A stretch of 28,780 nt of DNA from TA-21 sp036557405 (GCA_036557405.1 DATBHO010000094.1:1-28780), one strand, 5' to 3'; shown: positions 15,057 to 23,404, counted from the stretch's first letter. Translations and numbers: made by a program. The notes: a model not told the origin generated them from the letters alone.

Positions 15057-15863
15057 ATGGAAAAGATTTTCGCTGAGGCAAGTGAAAAAGAAATAACCAG
15101 AGCTATAGCAAAAATGTTTAATGAAACGTTGATTGAATATAGTGATTGTGACGTAATTATCATTGGTGCTGGACCAGCAGGATTGATGGCTGGAAGAGAA
15201 CTTTGCAAAAATGGTGTTCACACCCTCATTATAGAACAAAATAACTATATTGGTGGAGGATATTGGGTAGGGGGATACATGATGAATCCCGTTACAGTTA
15301 GATATCCAGCAAATAAGATATGGGATGAACTTGGAGTACCCTATAGAAAAATTTCGGATGCATTGTATGCAACATGGGGACCTCATGCATGTTCAAAACT
15401 AATTGCGTCTGCATGTGATTCGGGTGTAAGATTCCTCCAGCTTACCAAATTTGATGACTTGGTACTGAAAAATGAAAGGGTGGGGGGAGTTGTCATAAAC
15501 TGGATGCCTGTTTCTGCATTACCTAGAAATATTACATGCGTAGACCCAGTTGCCCTTGAATCAAAATTAGTAATAGATGCTTCAGGGCACGACTCCGTAG
15601 CAGTAAAAAGATTAATGGATAGAGGATATTTAAAGTGGAAAGGAATGGAACCAATGTCAGTGACGGGAGAAGATGCGGTAGTTGAATATACAGGAGAAGT
15701 TTATCCTGGATTAATAGCTGCTGGAATGTCAGCAACAGAAACACACGGATTACCTAGAATGGGCCCTACATTTGGATCAATGTTGTTATCTGGTAGAAAA
15801 GCAGCACAAGTTGCTCTTAATAAATTGAAGAAAATACCAAATCCAGACATAAAAATAAACTAG
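15057..15863 (+). CDS. thi4: Thiamine thiazole synthase Thi4
   Basis: Makes the thiazole moiety of thiamine from NAD, glycine and sulfur with iron. The 268-residue protein has the dinucleotide-binding motif DVIIIGAGPAGL (32-43), EQNNYIGGGYWVGG (60-73), the ASGHDS block (175-180), and the C-terminal PRMGPTFGSMLLSGRKAA segment. At the position of the yeast sulfur-donor Cys205 the sequence reads TCVDP, giving C161, whereas methanogen enzymes that use free sulfide have His there. This predicts a Cys-donating, possibly single-turnover enzyme. A ribose-1,5-bisphosphate isomerase label, sometimes given to archaeal homologues, is less likely. Divergent from the HTH regulator gene. Confidence 0.93.
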   Translation: MEKIFAEASEKEITRAIAKMFNETLIEYSDCDVIIIGAGPAGLMAGRELCKNGVHTLIIEQNNYIGGGYWVGGYMMNPVTVRYPANKIWDELGVPYRKISDALYATWGPHACSKLIASACDSGVRFLQLTKFDDLVLKNERVGGVVINWMPVSALPRNITCVDPVALESKLVIDASGHDSVAVKRLMDRGYLKWKGMEPMSVTGEDAVVEYTGEVYPGLIAAGMSATETHGLPRMGPTFGSMLLSGRKAAQVALNKLKKIPNPDIKIN

Positions 15864-15899
15864 GATAAAAGTAAAGTGATTTTCATATAAAATTATCAC

Positions 15900-16644
15900 A
15901 TGTACATCTCTACTCTACTTCAACCTCTACTAGTTCTCATATAGGTAAACTTTCACAATATTTGAATGAGATAATTCGTTTTGTTGAAATAGACACCAGG
16001 TCATTTGTCTATCATTTCAACAAGTACAAGACAGGAGATGATAACGTGGACAACATGATGATTATACGGCCACATGAAGTTCTGGATACTGCTCACCTCC
16101 ATGAACAACATAATTCACCAAGCGATATTAGCCAAAAAGTTACATTTATTGATGGTTTTTATCTTCAAAGAATCTACTCTAGAATTATTGATGAAAAAGA
16201 GCAGCAATCAAACCATTTGCATGTCGTGATTGAAGATAATTTAGTATGCACTCATGACGAAAATGACAAGAGATATCATGCCAGACCAATAATTTGTGGT
16301 TCGCCAACTATAATATCTATTGCTGGCATTGTCGAAGGCCCCGCCAAACCAAAAGGGTATTATTTCAAAAATATGCTAAAAGATTTGCTCTCTATTAATA
16401 GTAAAGAAATAGAGCAGGACTTTGCCGATAGTTATATTAGCGATCATGATCCTCGGTTAGCACATGTATTGACAGGTTATGCTATTCAGGCAATTTTTTT
16501 TTTCTTACCAATGGTAACCCATTCTGCTCTAATTATCCATGTAGACTGTTTAATTCCCACTGGCAAGAAGAATTGATTTATACTCAGGTGAAAAATCCAA
16601 TACTGTGCAAAGAACATTTAGATATTCTGGACAAAGCCAAATGA
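15900..16644 (+). pseudogene. Conserved archaeal protein (DUF6775-like), frameshifted
   Basis: The main frame is open from TTG 15962 to 16576 and contains RYHARPIICGSPTIISIAGIVEGPAKPKGYYF and later DPRLAHVLTGYAIQAIFF, a pattern I associate with the archaeal DUF6775 putative metallopeptidase family (name from memory). At a run of ten T (16494-16503) the sensible reading moves to the -1 frame, where it continues LTNGNPFCSNYPCRLFNSH and then WQEELIYTQVKNPILCKEH to a stop at 16642-16644. That segment has the Cys/His pattern of a metal site. The 0-frame tail after the T run is unlike protein. At the 5' end, family-like sequence (HLYSTSTSTSSHIGKLSQYL) runs upstream of the TTG without any in-frame start codon; ATG 15900 is in another frame. 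Two lesions would mean a pseudogene; a single homopolymer error or programmed slippage is also possible. Confidence 0.65.
16494..16503 (+). other. Ten-T homopolymer at the frameshift site
   Basis: Run of ten T inside the broken gene. In the upstream frame it is read ATT TTT TTT TTC, which contains the heptamer T TTT TTC of the type used for -1 ribosomal slippage. One more T (eleven) would join both halves in a single frame. Confidence 0.85.
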
Positions 16645-16781
16645 TAATTTAGTATAGATTATTAACAATCCCTATTAGTCCTTAGCAATATTGTCTTTGC
16701 TTTCAAAAACAATTAAACAACTAATCAGTTTACTTCCGAACAAATTATTAATTGGTTAAATCTTTCTCCAGTTAATCATAC

Positions 16782-17756
16782 ATGTCAAAAAATGCGAATC
16801 ATGATTCCCATACCTCAACAGAAGTACGGGACCTTTATGATGTAATAATTATAGGTTCAGGACCAGCGGGATTTACGGCAGGGGTCTACACTTCGCGCGC
16901 AAAACTCAAGGTTCTGATAATTACTGGGTCCCTTCCTGGCGGCCAACTTATGACTACTAGTGAAGTTGAAAATTATCCAGGTTTCCCCAATGGAATTTTT
17001 GGACCAGAGCTTATGATGAATATGAGACAACAAGCTGAGCGGTTTGGTACTACAATAATTGATGATGAAGTGCTAAAGGTAAATTTCAAAAATCATCCGT
17101 TTCTCATATCAACACATTCTGAAAGTTTTGAAGGCAGGGCGATACTGCTTTGTACTGGAGCATCTCCGAGAAAATTGGGCATAAACGGTGAGGAAGAATT
17201 TGGTGGCAGGGGTGTTTCTTATTGCGCCACTTGTGACGGGCCGTTCTTCAAAGGTGAAGAGATCGCGGTGATTGGTGGGGGTGATACTGCAATTGAAGAG
17301 GCAACTTTCCTTACCAAATTTGGTAAATCAGTTAAGATTATTCACAGGAGAGACTTCTTGCGAGCCAGCAAAATCCTACAAGAAAAGGCGTTTGAAAACT
17401 CGAAAATTCAATTCGTATGGAATCACGTCGTCACAAGAATCAGCGGTAATAAGAAAATAGAAAGCATCGACATAAAGGATCTAACAACAGGCAAGATAAG
17501 TAATTTATCAGTAGGAGGCCTCTTCGTAGCAATTGGTCATGAACCGAATACTTCAATTTTCAAAGATCAATTAGAGTTGGATGACAAAGGCTACGTCGTT
17601 CTTAAAGAAAATACTAAAACTAGTGTAGAAGGAATTTTTGCCGCTGGCGATGTTCATGATTATCGTTATAGACAAGCGGTAACAGCTGCGGGATTTGGTT
17701 GTATGGCGGCGCTCGACGTGGAAAAATGGTTAAGTGAAGATAAATTTCTCAAATGA
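16782..17756 (+). CDS. trxB: Thioredoxin reductase
   Basis: FAD- and NAD(P)H-dependent flavoprotein reducing thioredoxin-like proteins. In 324 residues: FAD motif IIGSGPAGFTAGVYTSRA near the N-terminus, GGQLMTTSEVENYPGF, redox-active CATC in YCATCDGPFF, the second dinucleotide motif VIGGGDTAIEEA, and the C-terminal FAD motif GIFAAGDVHDYRYRQAVTAAG. The first 18 residues are a variable extension before LYDVIIIG. ATG start. It converges on cysM with one base between stop codons. The cofactor preference cannot be read safely from sequence; the partner may include the thioredoxin-fold protein at 23138-23404. Confidence 0.95.
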   Translation: MSKNANHDSHTSTEVRDLYDVIIIGSGPAGFTAGVYTSRAKLKVLIITGSLPGGQLMTTSEVENYPGFPNGIFGPELMMNMRQQAERFGTTIIDDEVLKVNFKNHPFLISTHSESFEGRAILLCTGASPRKLGINGEEEFGGRGVSYCATCDGPFFKGEEIAVIGGGDTAIEEATFLTKFGKSVKIIHRRDFLRASKILQEKAFENSKIQFVWNHVVTRISGNKKIESIDIKDLTTGKISNLSVGGLFVAIGHEPNTSIFKDQLELDDKGYVVLKENTKTSVEGIFAAGDVHDYRYRQAVTAAGFGCMAALDVEKWLSEDKFLK

Positions 17757-17757
17757 G

Positions 17758-18750
17758 CTATGTCTTAATATATAATTCTGGTAATCTCTCCAATGCAGAA
17801 ACATACTCACTTTCTACAAAAATATTTTGTTCTTTATATAGACTTTTGAATTTTCTGCCGTCGTCAGCAAAAATACCTACAATTATCCCTTTTTCAATTC
17901 CCTTTGAAAACTTTAACATTGAAGACATTACTGAGCCTGAAGATGGTCCTACGAATAAGCCTTCTTTTCTTAGTAGATCCTTAACTGCGTTAAATGATTC
18001 CTGATTTGTAGCAGTCATCCATTGGTCAACAATATCTTCTCTACGTTTGAAGAGACCTGGCATCGACGATTCTTCAAAGTTTCTCAATCCTTGAAGCAAA
18101 TGATTCTGTTGTGCTTGAATAGCTATTACTTTTATCTTTTTATTCTTCTCCTTAAGAAAAGTGCCAGTTCCTGTAATAGTTCCCCCTGTCCCGCATCCTG
18201 TAAAGAAATGTGTTACTTTTCCATAGGTTTGTTCCCAAATTTCAGGACCAGTACTCTCGTAGTGTGAAAGAAAATTCGAATCATTTTCATATTGGTTTGG
18301 CATATAATAAACGTCAGTTCTTGGTTTTGCTATGGCCGTAGCAAGAGCAATACTTTGATCAGTTCCTGCTCCAACACGTGGACACAAATCGTCTGAAGTT
18401 TCATGGAGCACTGCTCCGAGATTTTTTAGAATCCCTTTGGTTTCTTCACTAACTTTCTCTGGAATAACAATTTCAACTTTGTAACCCATTGAAGAGGCAA
18501 TACCAGTTAGTGCGATTCCAGTATTTCCAGAAGTAGGTTCAATTATTATGCTCTTATTTTTTACGAGTAATCCTTTCTTTTCAGCGTCTTTAATCATCCA
18601 ATATGCCGCTCTATCTTTAACTGAGCCAAATGGATTGTACCATTCTAATTTTGCATAAAATTTTATATTTTCATTTGAATAAGATGAGAGCTCATATAAT
18701 GGAGTATTACCTATACGTTGTAGTATTTCTGGTCTAATTATAGATGTCAT
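17758..18750 (-). CDS. cysM: PLP-dependent cysteine synthase, probably phosphoserine-using (CysM-like)
   Basis: Fold-type II PLP enzyme of 330 residues that adds sulfur to an activated serine. Visible marks are RIGNTPLYEL (12-21), the Schiff-base lysine K45 in NPFGSVKDRA, the substrate loop EPTSGNTGIA (71-80), phosphate-binding GCGTGGTITGTG (185-196) and GPSSGSV (268-274). In LLQGLRNFEES, Arg223 lines up with the Arg of Mycobacterium CysM (ALRNMDEG) that binds O-phosphoserine, so I favour O-phosphoserine over O-acetylserine as substrate. tusA lies 5 nt upstream in the same direction, suggesting a carrier-bound sulfur donor (inference). A cystathionine beta-synthase role is possible but no CBS domain is present. 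ATG start. Confidence 0.85.
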   Translation of the reverse strand: MTSIIRPEILQRIGNTPLYELSSYSNENIKFYAKLEWYNPFGSVKDRAAYWMIKDAEKKGLLVKNKSIIIEPTSGNTGIALTGIASSMGYKVEIVIPEKVSEETKGILKNLGAVLHETSDDLCPRVGAGTDQSIALATAIAKPRTDVYYMPNQYENDSNFLSHYESTGPEIWEQTYGKVTHFFTGCGTGGTITGTGTFLKEKNKKIKVIAIQAQQNHLLQGLRNFEESSMPGLFKRREDIVDQWMTATNQESFNAVKDLLRKEGLFVGPSSGSVMSSMLKFSKGIEKGIIVGIFADDGRKFKSLYKEQNIFVESEYVSALERLPELYIKT

Positions 18751-18755
18751 TCAAT

Positions 18756-19016
18756 TCACTTTGTTTTCTTTATTACAAATTCTAAATCGTTATCTTTTTT
18801 TTCCACTGATAACAAATTATGACCAGTTTTTTCTGCCCATGTTGTTATATCTTCCTCAGATTCAGGGTCGTCAGCTATAATCTTGAGCTTGTCACCGATA
18901 CCCAATTTTTCTATTTCAATTTTAGTCCTAAAAACAGGTTCTGGACAATATAGTCCTCTAACGTCTATAACTTTATCAAACGATTTATTATCTCCATTTT
19001 CTGCCGTCATATTCAT
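18756..19016 (-). CDS. tusA: TusA-family sulfur carrier protein
   Basis: Small persulfide carrier, 86 residues. The single conserved cysteine C24 lies in DVRGLYCPEPVFRTKIEIEKL, the CPxP motif at the start of the first helix, followed by GDKLKIIADDPESEEDITTWAEKTGH, as in TusA/SirA/YedF proteins. The first 14 residues are a polar extension; ATG at 19010 is an alternative start. It is directly upstream of the cysteine synthase gene, so a role in delivering sulfur for cysteine, or more general sulfur relay, is inferred. A TATA-like stretch lies around 19044-19053. Confidence 0.9.
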   Translation of the reverse strand: MNMTAENGDNKSFDKVIDVRGLYCPEPVFRTKIEIEKLGIGDKLKIIADDPESEEDITTWAEKTGHNLLSVEKKDNDLEFVIKKTK

Positions 19017-19137
19017 TATTTACACTATTACTCAAGGTCCTGTTTATATTAAATGTTTATCGAACTCCCTCAATCGTATTTTGTATTGTAAACCAGAAGC
19101 AAAAGTTTCACAGTTTTCAGATTTTTATACTTTGGAA

Positions 19138-19902
19138 TCATCTGAATAGATCATCTTTTTTTAATCTCGTAAGCTTTGATATTGAAGACTCATAAGAGGT
19201 AAAATCGTAGCCCCTGACGATTGCTACAGGTACACGGGATGATTTTCCCATGACAAGTTCAGCAGCAGAGGCTATTTCATCAGCAATTGCAATTTCGGTA
19301 ATCCTCAGAACATTCCCATACATGTCCAATTTTCCAATATAACTATTGATTGGATCGATTCCCGCCACCCCAATTGCAATATTAACTTGGCCCCGCCTAA
19401 ATGGTCTACCAAAAGTATCAGAAATAATAACTCCTACAGTTGCATTAGTTCTTAAACTTATATCATCTCTAATCCTTCTAGCCGATTTATCCGGATCATC
19501 GGGTAACAATGTAACATGATAAGACAATTTTCCTACATTACTAGTATCAATTCCTGCGTTAGCGCAAATAAATCCATGTTTAGTTTCAGTGATTATGATG
19601 TCACGTTCTATTTTGACTATTTCGTTGGATTGGGAAATAATAAGCTCTACCAATCTAGGATCCTTACCAGTGTATGAAGAAATTTTTTTTGATTCTTCAG
19701 AAGGAATTATTTTTGTCAGATCGGTAATTTTACCTTCTGCCTTTGAAATTATTTTATGGGTAATTACAACAACATCATTCTCTTGTAAGGACTCATTTTT
19801 TTCTTTAAGGGATTTTATTATAATATTGGCAATATCGTCGCCATAGATTATATCATCTTGAATTGGGATTGGAATGATTTGTATCTTAGTTAAATCATCC
19901 AT
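19138..19902 (-). CDS. cofE: Coenzyme F420-0:L-glutamate ligase CofE
   Basis: GTP-dependent ligase adding the glutamate tail to F420-0. The 254-residue protein shows the family blocks VVVITHKIISKAEGKI, GFICANAGIDTSNV, LLPDDPDKSARRIRDDI, VGVIISDTFGRPFRRGQVNIAIGVAGI and ITEIAIADEIASAAELVMGK, with the acidic residues and Lys that bind metal and nucleotide. No fused C-terminal FMN-reductase-like domain, unlike the actinobacterial FbiB. I choose ATG at 19902; TTG at 19911 is also open. It follows serB by 32 nt in the same direction, and the two are likely co-transcribed. Confidence 0.94.
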   Translation of the reverse strand: MDDLTKIQIIPIPIQDDIIYGDDIANIIIKSLKEKNESLQENDVVVITHKIISKAEGKITDLTKIIPSEESKKISSYTGKDPRLVELIISQSNEIVKIERDIIITETKHGFICANAGIDTSNVGKLSYHVTLLPDDPDKSARRIRDDISLRTNATVGVIISDTFGRPFRRGQVNIAIGVAGIDPINSYIGKLDMYGNVLRITEIAIADEIASAAELVMGKSSRVPVAIVRGYDFTSYESSISKLTRLKKDDLFR

Positions 19903-19934
19903 GCTGAACAATTAATATTTTCTGAATATTGATT

Positions 19935-20585
19935 TCATAACTGAGTCTCTATAGTCTTACCAAATTTCTTTTCCAAAAGACTTAACAAGATGGACAAATC
20001 CCTAATTTCAATTGTAGTGTCTGCCCTTTGTTTCACGATTTCAACGGGACAAAATCCAACTGTGTATCCAGCAATATCAAACAACTTCAAGTCATTTGCT
20101 CCATCAACTACTACTACAATATCTTCCTTTTTTATTCCCCATTCTTTGATTATAGATTTTACTACTAAAGCCTTATCTGAACTAACATTAATTTTGACAC
20201 CGTCTAACCTGCCATCTATAAAAATTAGTTCGTTTGAAAAGATTTTATCCAAACATAATTCCTCCTTGAGTTTGTCTGTGATTATGGTGAAACCTCCTGA
20301 AATGGCGATCATCTTCCACCCCGCTTTTTTAAGTGAGTAGCAAAGTTTTCTTGCTCCTGGCATTATTTCTAAATTATCAGCAATGTACTTTGCATCTTCA
20401 AATGAAGTTCCTTTTAAAGAATTGACTCGTCTATAAAGTCCTTCTTCCCAATCGATTTCTCCCCTTATCCCTTGCTTTGTAATATCCCAGATTTCTTTTT
20501 CTTTTTTTGGACCGAGTTTCTGTGCAAGAACAGGTAGATACTCTGCATTGAGAAGTACACCTTCTACGTCGAAGATTATCAGCAT
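19935..20585 (-). CDS. serB: HAD-family phosphatase, probable phosphoserine phosphatase
   Basis: HAD phosphatase of 216 residues in the SerB/ThrH group: nucleophile D6 in MLIIFDVEGVLLN, motif II S96 in AISGGFT, motif III K138 (SDKALVV), motif IV VDGANDLKLF (160-169) with D161 and D165, and a helical cap between about 15 and 75. The first motif is DVE, so the usual second Asp (general acid/base) is Glu8; this DxE form is known from the ThrH type. Dephosphorylation of phosphoserine to serine fits the nearby cysteine synthase, but another small phosphate ester cannot be excluded. ATG start; a TATA-like run sits near 20614-20624. Confidence 0.8.
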   Translation of the reverse strand: MLIIFDVEGVLLNAEYLPVLAQKLGPKKEKEIWDITKQGIRGEIDWEEGLYRRVNSLKGTSFEDAKYIADNLEIMPGARKLCYSLKKAGWKMIAISGGFTIITDKLKEELCLDKIFSNELIFIDGRLDGVKINVSSDKALVVKSIIKEWGIKKEDIVVVVDGANDLKLFDIAGYTVGFCPVEIVKQRADTTIEIRDLSILLSLLEKKFGKTIETQL

Positions 20586-20756
20586 TTTAACTGTTAGTCG
20601 AGAGAGTTACATTACAATATATTAAGTTTATTTAAGATTTAACAAATCACTAGATCCCATTTCAGCTCTCATAATTTGTCGCTTCAATGACATTCGTTAC
20701 TAATTGTCATGAATTTGCAACAAATTGCTATGTCTACACAGAGTCTTGATATGTAG

Positions 20757-22868
20757 CTATTTAATTATACTAAAGCTGTCTAGTAGCTTTCCAGCATGAG
20801 AAATGAATTGTCCAGATAAGGCATTACTATTAATAGTTATTTTTACGAATCCGAAATCTTTATCATCTTGATATTGAACTCCTCCACCGCTTCTATTTCC
20901 GGTAATGGGGTAATGTGACTCTCCTCCAGTGCCAGCCTGAATAAAAACAGTCGGTTTGTCTGGAAACTTTATTCGTTCATAGTTGTGGTTATGAGCATAG
21001 AGAACTAGCTGCACTCCGTATTGATCAAATAGTGGTTGCAATTTGTTGCCCAGATCTTTTTCTTCCGGATGAGTGGATGGACTGGTATATAGTGGCTTAT
21101 GCATTACAACAATCTTCCATGGTTGTTTTGTAGCTTTCAATTCGCTTTCTAAGAACATAACATTTGAAGTAACAGTATCCTCGGTATTGAGCAATATGAT
21201 TCTTGCCTGGCCAGCATCAAATGCATATAGCATAGAAGGTTGTCCAAATAATTTTGCATAGGAACTAGTGTCATGATTTCCCTGCGGACCCTTAAACGGA
21301 ATGCCTTTAGCTTTTAAAGCATCAACAACTGGTATAAAGTCGCCCACACTACCGTATGAATAATCACCAAGGCCAAGTGATAGATTCACTTTATTATTTA
21401 TCATCAAGCCTACTGTTTTCTCCCAGTTATCATTACGGACCGAACCCCAGTCACCAGCTGCTCCAATATAGTAATTTGAAGAAATAGAAATTGCATTTAC
21501 AGCACCTATGGATATTTCAGTTATACTAGCATAGGTATTTTGGGTGTTCCCATTCACCGTTACCCTTAGGTATCTTGCATTAGTATCTGTGACTTTATAT
21601 TTTTCAGAATTCAGTGTTGAACCGCTACTCTTACTAGTCAAAATATCAGAAAACTTTTCTCCGTCATTGGATGCTGATATTACAAAATTGTTCTGTCTCT
21701 CATTTCCCTTATACCATGCAATATTTACACTGCATAAGTTCTTACTTGTACCTAGATCAAGTTGTATCCATGAACCTACACCGTTATTAGACCATCTGGT
21801 ATCAAGATTATTATCAACAGCATTAGAACCAGGAAAACTAACCTGACTGCCTGAAGTCTTTACATTTTGAAATGGGGAATCTACACACTGACTTTGTGAT
21901 TGATTTGAAGAAACTTGAACTTTTATCTCAGCAATACTTGCATAATTATTTTGATTATTACCATTTACAGTAATTTTTACGTACCGCGCAAGTCTATCAG
22001 CAAATACATAATTCTCATACGATAATGAGTTACCACTACTTTTTGAAGAGAGTACGGTTTTGTATGATTTTCCATCTAGAGATGTTGAAATTTCGAAGTT
22101 ATTTTGACGTTGATTTCCTTTATACCATGCAATATCAACACTGCAAATATCCTTGCTTGTTCCTAAATCCAATTGTATCCATGAACCTACACCATAATTA
22201 GACCATATAGTATTAGGATTATTATCGACCGCGTCAGAAGATGGAAATCCCGATTGGCTACTACTCGCAGTTACTGTTGAGATTGGACTTGAAACACAAG
22301 ACTCAGTTGTGGGCTTATACCCATTAATATTTAATTCACTTATACTGACCCAATTGTTTTGAGTGTTACCGTTAACCGTAACCCTAACATATCTGCCTGT
22401 TTTTGCTTCAAAATTATAACTCTGCTCGGATAATGAGGCACCGTCACTTTTCCCGGAGTAAACATTAGTAAATGTTGTACCATCTTTAGAAATAGAGATA
22501 ACAAATGAATTTATGCGTTCATCTCCCCTATGCCAGTTAATACCCAAACCACAGATAACATTATCTTGGCCTAAGTCGATTTGTATCCATGATCCTAAAC
22601 CAAGATTTGACCAACGTGTACTAATATTTTGATCAATGGCATGGGATGGGGGATTGAAAGTATCAGCACCGCTGGCAGTAATAGCACTGACTTGGAGCTT
22701 TGAACAAGTTTTTGAGGAGCTAAATGGATTGGATTGCCCATAGATGTGAGCTGGTTGAACAAACACATTTGCAGAAATAAGAACTAAACATATAATCAGA
22801 GAAACATAAAGTTTCAGTTGATTGCTTCTTCGCGCGTAACGTGAAGCATTTTTTAATATATTTATCAC
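20757..22868 (-). CDS. Secreted protein with three discoidin (F5/8 type C) domains and a metallophosphoesterase
   Basis: Protein of 703 residues. A signal peptide is visible (basic start, hydrophobic LYVSLIICLVLISANVFV at 20-37). Three homologous F5/8 type C domains follow at about 55-185, 191-318 and 328-455, each with the block WSN-G-GSWIQ-DLG, a W-(H/Y)-(R/K)-G strand, RY-(V/L)-(R/K)-(V/I)-TVNGN and a Cys pair (C55/C106, C191/C242, C328/C379). The calcineurin-like phosphoesterase domain (466 on) has the metal motifs GDWG (472-475), GLGDYSYG (499-506), GNHD (530-533), MHKP (H590) and AHNHNYER (625-632), resembling purple acid phosphatase-type enzymes. Discoidin domains bind sugars or lipids, so an anchored extracellular phosphatase is likely. 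The start is GTG, with a TATA-like box 24 nt upstream. Confidence 0.9.
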   Translation of the reverse strand: MINILKNASRYARRSNQLKLYVSLIICLVLISANVFVQPAHIYGQSNPFSSSKTCSKLQVSAITASGADTFNPPSHAIDQNISTRWSNLGLGSWIQIDLGQDNVICGLGINWHRGDERINSFVISISKDGTTFTNVYSGKSDGASLSEQSYNFEAKTGRYVRVTVNGNTQNNWVSISELNINGYKPTTESCVSSPISTVTASSSQSGFPSSDAVDNNPNTIWSNYGVGSWIQLDLGTSKDICSVDIAWYKGNQRQNNFEISTSLDGKSYKTVLSSKSSGNSLSYENYVFADRLARYVKITVNGNNQNNYASIAEIKVQVSSNQSQSQCVDSPFQNVKTSGSQVSFPGSNAVDNNLDTRWSNNGVGSWIQLDLGTSKNLCSVNIAWYKGNERQNNFVISASNDGEKFSDILTSKSSGSTLNSEKYKVTDTNARYLRVTVNGNTQNTYASITEISIGAVNAISISSNYYIGAAGDWGSVRNDNWEKTVGLMINNKVNLSLGLGDYSYGSVGDFIPVVDALKAKGIPFKGPQGNHDTSSYAKLFGQPSMLYAFDAGQARIILLNTEDTVTSNVMFLESELKATKQPWKIVVMHKPLYTSPSTHPEEKDLGNKLQPLFDQYGVQLVLYAHNHNYERIKFPDKPTVFIQAGTGGESHYPITGNRSGGGVQYQDDKDFGFVKITINSNALSGQFISHAGKLLDSFSIIK

Positions 22869-22888
22869 GCTTATCTGTTTCTGAAGTG

Positions 22889-22896
22889 ATATAATT
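22889..22896 (-). promoter_or_regulatory. TATA-like box for the discoidin-phosphoesterase gene
   Basis: AATTATAT on the minus strand centred 24 nt upstream of the GTG start at 22868, supporting that start and a leaderless transcript. Confidence 0.5.
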
Positions 22897-23137
22897 ACAT
22901 GCTATTTAATTTTTATTGACTGAACATTACACTTTTATAAAATATTCTAAGTGTCATACAAGTTTAGATTGGGATTATTGAGACATGCCAGCAGTTACAG
23001 TGGTCTTGTCAGCATATCAAGAATCATGGTTCAGAGAATGATCCAATTTGTGTCTCATCACGCGCATATTTTCTTATTTGCTCCTAATCTGGAACACGAT
23101 CAAAATTTGGCAATTATTAATAATTCATTACTGAATC

Positions 23138-23404
23138 CTACCAGTACGCACTCTCGCTGAGTTCGCTCTTACCAAGATTTTTTTCAACACTGAGATATTC
23201 CCTTATCCCCTCAAGATTTCTGAAAATGCCTTCAGGTGCAATTAATGCCGGTGCCTTTGTGGTTGGTAAATCTACACAACAATTATCTTCAAAATTTTTA
23301 ATGTGGTACTCCACGAATTTGATATTGTTGATTTCCAAAATTTCAATTGCCAGCTTAGAGCTCTCGCTGTCGTCAATTAGCAAGACAGGTTTACGTATAA
23401 CCAC
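23138..23404 (-). CDS. Thioredoxin/glutaredoxin-fold small protein lacking a CxxC
   Basis: 88 residues with a glutaredoxin-like plan: strand PVLLIDD, helix SSKLAIEILEINN, strand IKFVEYHI, a cis-proline-like TTKAPALIAPEGIFRNLEGIREYL ending in a helix. At the place of the redox CxxC the sequence reads DDSESS, so the usual active site is missing; the only cysteines are the adjacent C42 and C43. Glutaredoxin chemistry is therefore doubtful and a binding or regulatory role is possible. The start is GTG at 23404. Fold assignment comes from pattern only. Confidence 0.6.
   Translation of the reverse strand: MVIRKPVLLIDDSESSKLAIEILEINNIKFVEYHIKNFEDNCCVDLPTTKAPALIAPEGIFRNLEGIREYLSVEKNLGKSELSESAYW

Noticed and set aside
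22951..23160. Open frame of 69 codons on the plus strand between the discoidin gene and the thioredoxin-fold gene
   Set aside because: Composition (many Ser, His, Leu) and lack of any family pattern; it overlaps the 3' end of the thioredoxin-fold gene on the other strand.
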